Source of the DNA: Neurospora tetraspora
Taxonomy: Eukaryota; Ascomycota; Sordariomycetes; Sordariales; Sordariaceae
Assembly (NCBI RefSeq): GCF_033439725.1
Contig: NW_026944386.1
Coordinates: 4,526,001 to 4,590,000, forward strand
Length of the DNA stretch: 64,000 nt
Direction of reading: 5' to 3'
A program made the position numbers and the translations under genes. Positions within the stretch are counted from its first letter, which is position 1; every line of letters begins with the position of its first letter. The notes under the pieces are model-generated. The model saw nothing but the letters and a program-made list of their open reading frames with translations, was not told the origin of the DNA and did not search any database. Positions 56,710 through 64,000 of the stretch are shown here, in pieces.

Positions 56710-57653
56710 TTAGTCCGAATCGCTCGAGTCGGAGCTGCTGCCACTCCCACTGCGCTTGCGGTGCTTGTCCTTCTTGTGATGCTTATCCTTCTTGTCCTTC
56801 TTGTCCTTCTTGTCCCCCTTCTTCTTCTTGAGCCTGTAACAATAGTTAGTCAGCATGTTGCCCTTTGTTAAAGCATGTTCACCAGAACTGGCCCAACCGC
56901 CACAGTCAAACCAACCGCAAACCGGTGCAGGGCAGGAACAAAGAAACAAGCGCAAACTTACTTATCCTCCAACAGATTCGCCGCAATCGCGCCTCCAACC
57001 GCGCTCACCACACCACCCAGGGTACCCGCCCCACCAGCATGCGCCAACATAGCGCCCATTCCACCACCAGCCAGCGTAGCGCCGAGACCGCGATCACCGT
57101 CGGGGCCTGCTGGACCTCCTGGGCCACCCTGGCCCGGGTACTGCTGATGTTGCTGTGGATATCCCTGCTGCTGTCCGTAGCCCTGCTGGCTCTGATCATG
57201 ATATTGTCTCTGACCGTCGTGTCCTTGTCCGCCACCGTACTGTGGCTGGCCGTAGGGTGCTTGCCCCTGGGGAGTGTGAGGCTGGGGAGCATTGCCATAG
57301 AAAGACTGGTTCGAGTAGTCTTGCGGCTGCCCGTGGTGTTGAGGAGGGGGTTGGTAGTAGCCGCCTTGAGGAGGAGAGGAGTAGGAGTTGTGGGGGTCTT
57401 GCTGGCCGCCGTAGGGGGGGTAGCCGCCCTGGAAGGAAGAGGACAAGATGTTAGCTGTGCGGACTTGTGATGATTGCGCGAACTGTCATGAACGGCGCAG
57501 GAGAGGAAAGGAGGGACGCACCTGTTGCTGGCCCTGGTACTGGGGAGCGGGTTGGCCCTGACTGTAGCCGTAGGGGTTGTTCTGGGGAGGCTGCTGGCCG
57601 TAGCCGCCGCTTCCGCCTTGCTGGCCTTGGTTGTAGTAGTCTTGCGCGGACAT
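56710..57653 (-). CDS. Gly/Gln/Tyr-rich protein with glycine-zipper segment and Lys-rich tail
   Basis: There are three exons on the minus strand, 57653-57522, 57428-56962 and 56833-56710, joining in frame to 240 aa. Residues 1-155 are low-complexity and prion-like, rich in Gln, Gly, Tyr, Pro and Asn (GYGQQPPQNNPYGYSQGQPA, then many GQPQYGGG-like units). Residues about 158-195 are a glycine zipper with repeated small residues (GLGATLAGGGMGAMLAHAGG and GGVVSAVGGAIAANLL), resembling the 17-kDa-antigen/glycine-zipper 2TM type. Exon 3 adds a charged tail [20 protein letters not shown] and a Ser/Asp end (SSSDSSDSD). The zipper could insert into membranes or drive self-assembly. Function unknown; similar fungal proteins exist. 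Donors GTGCGT and GTAAGT and acceptors CCAG and ACAG are good. Confidence 0.85.
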
Positions 57654-58533
57654 GTTGTCTGTGTAGATGCAGGTGTGTCGTTGGTGAAAGGTGGAAAGAA
57701 GGATGATGTCGGAGGAACAATTGATCGTGGGGTTGGCCGCTCTTTCAGTGATCCCCGCCGCAAATGGGAGGACTCCGATGACGAATAGGGGACCACGGCC
57801 CCGCCATGGGTCGAACTGGTGGATTCCCGAGGCTGTTTCATGTGGGCGATCCACACAGCGTGTCCACAGCCCGTTTGTTGCATCATGGGGTGTGGCGCAG
57901 CTTGGCTCAGCCCTACGCTGATCCTCGAGTCCACGACACCTCAACAGGGGCAGCGATGCATTACGCGTACCGAGGCATATATCTGGAATTGGTCCTCATG
58001 GTACTTGGGGAGGTAAAGACACGGAAAGCCCAGAGTTGTAAGGGCAAGAGGTACATAGTTGCAGGCTTGCAGTTGCCTTTCAGGTTTTCCAGGGTGTAAA
58101 TGACATGTGGATGGCCTGTGGGTTAGGATGTTTCCCGCTCTACTAACAGGACAAGCCGCAATTTGAGTGGGCTTTCGTTAAGTCACTGAGGTGGCACGCC
58201 TTCTTCCTGTGCCCCTGGTCACGATGGTTCTTTCCTTGCCTCTACCATTGCTGCTTATCACAGCAAGGTCTCTGGCACCTCGAGGTATTTTTTCGTGACA
58301 ATTTGTGGCACGCACAACTTACCGATTTCAATGTTTCCCAAACCCGAGAGCCGAGGTTTTCCACATTCGCGGTCCTTGTCCTTCAATGGGTGTTATCATG
58401 GAATTTTACAGCATTCTCTTCGCCGTTTCGTTATCTCCTCTTGGAGAAGATAACCCATCAGATTCTCTACGTGTACTCGATGCCTTTGGGTCCGACATGA
58501 ACCCCATCCCGGTCCGTCGATGGCCCAGCTGAA
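57654..58533. other. Intergenic stretch
   Basis: Upstream of the leftward glycine-zipper gene. From about 58385 to 58530 there is a frame with coding-like composition that leads toward the next feature but in a different phase. Confidence 0.45.
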
Positions 58534-58803
58534 GTGCTCCCGTCCGATGTTCTCGTCTACTCGATGTCCGGTCATGTCGGCCTCACTCGCCGAGAGCTAC
58601 ATGAACTATTGCGCCCCTCGGAAACCGGCAGACCAGGCTGGGCGCCTTTTGGTCCAATGCTTGACAGCGTTACAGTCCGAACGGGAAAGCTTTACCCCGC
58701 CTTCGTCACTGATGCGATGCGCGCATTTCAAGAGAACGACAGATTCATCGCTGTCATCCGGATTTACGGACCAAACATCGCCTGGGCTCAGGTCCAAGCC
58801 TAA
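58534..58803 (+). CDS. Candidate small gene or gene fragment, unknown
   Basis: An 89-codon frame beginning MLPSDVLVYSMSGHVGLTRR and ending at TAA has good coding composition (FVTDAMRAFQENDRFIAVIR). It stays open upstream of its ATG, and coding-like sequence continues further upstream in another phase (about 58400-58515), with no intron of normal length between them. It may be part of a damaged host gene or a small gene with a missed exon. It sits just 45 bp before the second HET gene. No family is recognised. Confidence 0.3.
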   Translation: MLPSDVLVYSMSGHVGLTRRELHELLRPSETGRPGWAPFGPMLDSVTVRTGKLYPAFVTDAMRAFQENDRFIAVIRIYGPNIAWAQVQA

Positions 58804-58821
58804 TCCCTTAGTTCCATCACA

Positions 58822-58881
58822 ACGTTCTTCAAACTCGCATCTACCAATATGGAGGCGTTCTTCAAATTCGCATCTACCAAG
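58822..58881 (+). repeat. Short tandem duplication at the start of the second HET gene
   Basis: GTTCTTCAAACTCGCATCTA and GTTCTTCAAATTCGCATCTA, each followed by CCAA, occur in tandem with a period of about 34 bp. The second copy forms the first codons of the HET gene after its ATG (58849); the first lies in the leader. Confidence 0.8.
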
Positions 58882-61094
58882 AGGGAGGAATCACCACCTT
58901 GCGAACTGTGTGGTCATCCACCGCGCTTCGACACTGCCGCCGCGACGCTCAGGAGCTCGTTAATTGCCATGGAAGCAAACGCAAGCAAATGCCTGCCTTG
59001 TTCTATACTCAGCGCGGGTGTAAGGAGATACCTCTCTCGAACATCATCCCCTCTAACAACAGATGTTGATGACATGATCGTTCTGGGCTCGCTGGGTGGT
59101 AGCAGAGGATCAGCCGTAGAGATATGGCTGGTTAGAACCACCATCAAGCTATCATTTTTCTGTTCGAAAAGTAAGTCAGCAAGTTCAAAGTAATTCTTTG
59201 ACGAACTGAACTGTATAAGCTGATGTTCCTCATAGGAAGTCTGTGGATGTGGCAAAACATGCGTTTCCTTCCCCTTGGAAAAGAGGTCCCAGGGACCACT
59301 TGTTCAGACGAAAGTTTCTTATGGGCGATTCAGCAGATCAACCATTGCAGGGACACTCATCAGAACTGTAACTCGTACTCAAGCTCCGCCACTCTACCCA
59401 AGCGGGTGGTGTTCGTGGGTACTGCAGCCGAACCTACCCTCCGCTTGTACGAATCCCAAGGCGAAAGAGATCCCTACATCTGCTTGAGTTACTGCTGGGG
59501 TCAACGTGACTTCCTCCGTACTCAAGTCGATAACTTCGAGTCTCACAAAACATGCATTGAGCCCGACCATCTTCCCCCCACTCTTAACGATGCTATCAAA
59601 TACACTCATCGGCTCGGAGTCCGCTATATCTGGATTGATAGCTTGTGCATCATTCAGGATTCCCTTCTTGACTGGCGAGAGGAGGCGGGAAAGATGGCGT
59701 CCATCTTTCATAATTCGTTTCTCGTCCTGTCCGCCACCGGCTCTACTGACGCCTATGGAGGCTTGTATGCCTCATTCCCATCCGACTTTACAACATTCGC
59801 CTTGAGAGTCGATACCAACAACAACGAAGTCTTTTCTTGCGAAGTAGCTGATGTCCAGATGACAAGGAATGCAACAGAGACAATTTACGTCCGCCGCGCG
59901 TTTCCTCATGCCCATAGCGGGGATTCAAACAAATACGCCAATGATCTTCCACTGCTCCCCACCCTCAGGCGTGGTTGGATTTTCCAAGAACGTTTTCTCT
60001 CCCCTCGTGTCCTGCACTTTGGTCCCCAAGAACTCTACTTCGAGTGTCTGGAGTGGTCGTCGTGCCAATGTACTATCGATGAGGCCGGCGAGATAAATCC
60101 ATGGACATGGTTCGGGGATCATTTCCGATCTCATGGGTTCATCCATCAAGAAACGCCGAAAACGTACTACGACCCGTCGGTGTGGAGAACAATGGATCTT
60201 GAAGGAAAGATATACGTGTGGCATCGACTGGTTCATGACTACACGAAACTGGAGTTGACGTTCGAGAAAGACTTATTTCCTGCCATTTCTGGACTGGCCA
60301 GAGAGATGGGCATTGCACGTGCAGCATTACATGCTGATGCGGACAAGGCACAAGAGACGGGATATTATGCTGGTTTGTGGAAAGACAGCCTGGTGCGTGA
60401 CTTGTGTTGGAAGGTTAACTATGACAAGACCACCCTGACCAGTGAAGCCAAAGATGATGAGAGACACAAGACATGGATGGACAGACCGCGTGAATGGCGG
60501 GCTCCAACGTGGTCTTGGGGTTCGGTCAACGGACCTGTGAAATTCCTGGGTCAGAGATATGGTATGAGGGACTTCTTCGAACCTCGGTGCGAAGTACTCC
60601 ATGTTTCTTGCACCCCGGCTGGATCAGATGAGATGGGTGAGCTGATCGCAGGGAGGCTGGTACTACGCGGGCAGCTCTTGCCAGCAAGAGTAACACATTC
60701 GCGTGACAGAAACCTTCGGGTAGGCGCACTACGATTTCCATGGGAGATTCTTGACTTGGACCTCGGCGTTGAGGATGGGCGTTTCGATCAGCACGTCCTT
60801 GTCGATGACGGATGTCCGGATCTCTTGAGGCTTTTGGATGAGGTGGAAGCGGGTGGTGACCGACCTATTGTTTACTGCTTTTTCCTTGGGAGAATAAACG
60901 GTCAGAAAGATCCGCTTTTTCTCTTGCTGAAGAAGTTCAAAGGGCAATCGGAGGAAGAAATGGGCCAAGACATGTATCAGCGGTTCGGGAGGCTTCAGCT
61001 GACAGCACCTCCTCGCCGCCTGGGTGAAATATCGTGGAAGGACAGATTTGGGGTATTTGCGCAAGCAAAGGAGGAAGTTGTTACGATCATCTAG
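58849..61094 (+). CDS. HET-domain protein (heterokaryon incompatibility type)
   Basis: There are two exons, 58849-59170 and 59236-61094 (donor GTAAGT, acceptor CATAG), joining in frame to 726 aa. The N-terminus has CELC (18-21) and CLPC (about 46), the paired-Cys arrangement common in HET proteins. The HET core begins at about residue 186: DPYICLSYCWG, LPPTLNDAIKYTHRLGVRYI, WIDSLCIIQDSLLDW, ASIFHNSFLVLSATGS. Then come the usual RRGWIFQERFLSPRVLHFG, a Cys-containing ELYFECLEW, YAGLWKDSLVRDLCW and APTWSWGSVNG. The order of these blocks matches the first HET gene 10 kb to the left, but identity between the two is low, so they are not a recent duplication. It looks complete. The role is probably self/non-self recognition or cell-death control; inference from the family. 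Confidence 0.92.
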
Positions 61095-61585
61095 CTGATG
61101 GGCTATTGAATTCGGGGGCGCTAGGGCAGAGCTCAGAGCCGGTAGGAGAAGGGCAGCAAAGGAAATAACAAGAATAATTACATGTGGGCGGATATTACCT
61201 ATTTGATGTCAAAAGGGATATCATACGGGATCGGGATATATCCACGGATAGAACAGACAGTCAAGGACAGCCAACATGCCAGGTAGCTTGTGTCGACTGT
61301 CCGAGCACTCAGCAACGAACGGCAACAACAAATTGAAAAGATCTCCAAACAAATTGCAACGATGAAGATATTCTGAAGAAAACATCGAAATAAAACACTA
61401 TCGTGGCAGACCATCAAGGTACATACAACACCTCATATGCACCTCTCCACGAGGCCCACAAAGGCAACCAACTGCCGATATCACCATGTCAGCAAGACCC
61501 CAGAAAACAAAAAAAAAGAAGCAGATCAAGACCCAGGCATATGCACTCAGGCACTGTATGAAAAAAAAAACACGAAAAAAGAAAC
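61095..61585. other. Intergenic stretch, nothing seen
   Basis: Downstream of the second HET gene. A-rich runs (61507-61517, 61561-61570, 61575-61581) precede the tRNA gene on the plus strand; on the tRNA's strand they are T-runs just downstream of its 3' end and fit a pol III terminator. Confidence 0.6.
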
Positions 61586-61670
61586 GATCCGGATGGGACT
61601 CGAACCCACAACCTCAGTCTTATCCTCCCGGAATTAGGAGGACCACACGATACCATTTCGCCACCGGACC
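61586..61670 (-). tRNA. tRNA-Arg (anticodon CCU), with 14-nt intron
   Basis: Read on the minus strand from 61670: acceptor GGTCCGG pairs with CCGGATC at the 3' end (one G-U). The D-arm is GCGA-AATGGTA-TCGT. The anticodon stem TGGTC pairs with GACTG, with loop CTCCTAA giving anticodon CCU (reads AGG). An insertion of about 14 nt (ATTCCGGGAGGATA) lies at the canonical intron position one base 3' of the anticodon. The variable loop is AGGTT, and the T-arm GTGGG-TTCGAGT-CCCAT is intact. Total 85 nt. No CCA is encoded, as normal in eukaryotes. T-runs on the minus strand directly downstream act as terminator. Confidence 0.9.
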
Positions 61671-62116
61671 GCTTGTTGTTATTAAATGTTGGTGCGGAAG
61701 AAGATCTTATGAATGGGGAAATTTGGAGGTGGGTGCGTGCACACAACAGAACAACATCGCAGGCATCCGCACAACAACAACCGACACCTTGCAACACAAC
61801 GACGCAAAGATAGGTAATGAACACACCAATAATTATTGTTGAAGCTACCCAGAATCTTACCTGAAAGTTCCAACAAAAATTCACTAATAACGACAACGAC
61901 CACAATACCCGCACTCTCGAACACGCCGTGAAATCCTGCCCTGCGTTGTCCGACTTCCAAAGTTCTCAACCACGATCATCTTCGCGGTCAACGTATCACC
62001 TCCCCGCGATCAAGCACATCGTCAATGGCAATGTATGAGAAGAAAGATGTGACGGAAAAAAAGACAGATACGAAACAGAAAAACAAAAACAAAAACAAAA
62101 AACAAAAAAAGAACAA
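61671..62116. other. Short intergenic region between tRNA and next gene
   Basis: It holds the 5' flank of the tRNA and the 3' end of the leftward gene. A (AAAAAC)n-like A-rich run at 62080-62110 is the only notable composition. Confidence 0.6.
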
Positions 62117-64000
62117 TCAGTAATCGCACCGCCCACAATTCCCACAATGAAGCGACGAGCAAGCCGTATAATCCCAGGCCTCTTCGTCCCTGTCTTCGTA
62201 ATCGCGTTGCCAGCGATCTTCGTAGTCGTACTCCTCGTCGTAGCCGTAGTCGTTGTCGTAGTCGGCCACATTGTCATGCCAAGGGGTAGGAACACACACT
62301 ATTCGGCGGTCGGACTTGCGGTCATTGTCGCTCTCGTCTGTGGGGCTGTCTTTTGCAGAGGTAGCATTGCCTGGGTCTTTCTCCTTGTTGGCACCCGTTT
62401 GAGCAGCGATCCATTCTTTCCTGAGTTTGTAGGAGAGTACGCCGTCGCGGCCATCGCCTTCTCTGTCTCTGGTTTTGGCTTCTTCCCAGCCTTGGTGTCG
62501 GATTTCGAGGGTGCCGATGTTGTCTGATCTGTGGACTACTTCAATTCGGACGGATGTTGGCGTCTTGGTGGCTGGTTTGTCACCTTCATAGTCTGAAGTC
62601 TTGGTCTTTCCTTTTGTGGATTTCGCTTCCTTGCCCTTTTGGACATTCTCATCATCATCATCATTCTCAGTATGCTCAGCACCTTCTTCGTCCTCTTCAT
62701 CAGAGTCCTCTTCGCTTTCCACATCCAAAGGCACACCCCCCTTACCCTCATCATTTTCCACTTCCTCCCCGTTCCTTTCCATTTCTTCCTCATTCCACTG
62801 CTCTTCCAAATCCCCAACCATCCCTACCAACTTCCTCACCACCGCCGCCAACTTTGCTAGTATCTTATCATCACTTCGATCCTTCTCCCACCGCTTGACA
62901 TCGGGTCGCACGTCCCGGATCTCAATGTCATTGGGGAAGAATCTGCCGCGCGTGTGGTAGGCAAGAACAAAATTGGGAATCTGCGTGACCCAGAGGCGTG
63001 GGAGTTCCTCCTCGAGGGTGTTCTTGTTCTCACGAGCCTTGATGGAGCGGGTTTTGAGGTCAAAGACTTGTGCTTGGGGGACAATGGGGGATGGGGAGCT
63101 GGAGCTGCCGCTGGTGCGGATGGTGAGTGGTGGGGGAGGTGTTGTGGATTCGGGGATGGATGGCGGAGGGGACGAAGATGGCGTGGAATCGCTCAAGCGG
63201 GTGTCTGCCGTGGTTGACTTCTTGCCCTTGTAACCGGGCTTAACGGGCTTAAATAATTCCACGATGTCCGAGACGTCATTGAAATCGATCTCTGCGACTA
63301 ATGCTTCCAGCTCTTCCATGCTGGTGATGGGTTTGTCCTTAACGGCTGGGGTCGGACTGGCCTTTGGTAAATCATCCTCGCTCAAATACCCATCGGCCTC
63401 GAACCTCACCAGAAACCGCAACCCACCAAACCGGTAGGTAATCAGCCTCTGATGCGCCCAGGATCCTTTTGCATCCTCTTCCCAGGTCGTATACCTTTTT
63501 GGAAAGGTGTGGCCGTAGCCTCTGACATCAGGGATTTTCTCTCTTGGGGAATTCTCCCGGCGGATGAAGAAGATGGTGTTGCCGACTTTCTCGACCAAGA
63601 ACCGGAAGGCCTTGTCCTGCCCGCGCACGAAGCGGAGCAGGTTGCCGAGTGTGCTGCCGCATGCTACAATGTCAAGATCAGGGACGAGCGAAGGCTTGGT
63701 TTGCAATAAAGTGGCGATGGCCGGTTCATAGGGATGGTAAGGATACCGAGCGGCGTTGCGGTCGCGGTAGAAGGTGCCGCTGTCTTGTTCGAGCTGAGGG
63801 GCTGTGGAGGGAGGCGTCCAGAGGGGGGTTTCCCTTTAAATGAGGTGGGTCTAAGTGTTAGTGCAAGTGGTGGTTTTGATAGCGCCGTGACGGTGGCTGC
63901 ATTTGGGACAAGATGGCGGGAGGCAGAGAAAAAAAAGACTGGGAGTAAGGTACTAACCAGGAATCAAGATAGCAGGCTCAGATAAGTTGGTGCCTAGCCA
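62117..64000 (-). CDS. Conserved fungal acidic protein (often labelled GGPP-synthase-like), partial
   Basis: The gene runs off the right edge, so its start is not in the window. The main exon is 62117 to about 63801, and a 43-nt piece at 63958-64000 (LGTNLSEPAILIP) looks like the end of the previous exon. The conserved core is SGTFYRDRNAARYPYHPYEP, then DIVACGSTLGNLLRFVRG, TIFFIRRENSPREKIPDVRG, YGHTFPKRYTTWE and YRFGGLRFLVRFEADGYL. From memory, this family is often annotated as geranylgeranyl pyrophosphate synthetase, but no aspartate-rich prenyl-transferase motif is visible, so I regard that name as a transfer error. The middle is Ser/Pro-rich, followed by a second core (LWVTQIPNFVLAYHTRGRF). 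The C-terminal third is highly acidic and ends in Tyr/Asp repeats and CSSLHCGNCGRCDY. The exon junction between 63801 and 63958 is uncertain. Confidence 0.75.

Noticed and set aside
58606-58797. Minus-strand 63-codon frame opposite the candidate small gene
   Set aside because: Shadow of the plus-strand frame; weaker composition.
1-64000. CRISPR arrays, rRNA operons, 5S rRNA genes, plasmid or phage modules
   Set aside because: No regularly spaced repeats and no rRNA signature strings seen; gene structure is eukaryotic.

Overview
The window looks like nuclear DNA of a filamentous ascomycete, most likely Sordariaceae (Neurospora or Sordaria type). The evidence is short spliceosomal introns of about 55 to 150 bp with GTAAGT/GTACGT-like donors and CTAAC-like branch sites, C-ending codon preference, two HET-domain genes, and a 5 kb island of extreme AT content (about 29340-34560) that looks like a repeat destroyed by RIP (repeat-induced point mutation). 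The genus is inference; no marker gene fixes it. || Layout. 1-2261 is non-coding with one diverged direct repeat. 2262-3853 (-) is a bifunctional 6-phosphofructo-2-kinase/fructose-2,6-bisphosphatase with four coding exons. 8057-8843 (-) is a small secreted Cys-containing protein. 10679-12474 (+) is the DEAD-box rRNA-processing helicase Has1. Convergent to it, 13222-15309 (-) is a secreted aspartyl protease. 19020-20938 (+) is a three-KH-domain RNA-binding protein of the FUBP/KSRP type. 23747-24400 (+) is a coiled-coil protein ending in a CaaX-like box. 25598-26674 (+) is a DUF829/TMEM53-like alpha/beta hydrolase. 28684-29043 (-) is a small Cys-rich protein. || 29401-34430 is a RIP-wrecked element with long terminal inverted repeats. 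36069-43679 (-) is a giant (about 2,500 codon) coiled-coil gene carrying one in-frame TAG. 45970-48900 (+) is a large HET-domain gene. 49349-50392 (+) is a short-chain dehydrogenase. 52051-54543 (-) is an intronless 830-residue protein of unknown function. 55939-56253 (-) is a short secreted-protein reading frame. 56710-57653 (-) is a Gly/Gln/Tyr-rich glycine-zipper protein with a Lys-rich tail. 58849-61094 (+) is a second HET-domain gene. 61586-61670 (-) is an intron-containing tRNA-Arg(CCU). The gene at 62117-64000 (-) is an acidic conserved fungal protein cut by the right edge. || The left part (Pfk2/F26BPase, Has1, KH protein) is housekeeping. The right part (RIP island, broken giant gene, two HET genes, unknown large intronless gene, secreted remnant) has an accessory character. 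No operon-like coordination is expected or visible. I did not find a clearly new multi-gene system. The items most worth a second look are the single nonsense codon in the giant gene, the asymmetric inverted repeats of the RIP island, the purine block inside it that kept its CpA sites, the unknown 830-residue protein, and a possible pol III/tRNA-like relic at 45.2 kb.
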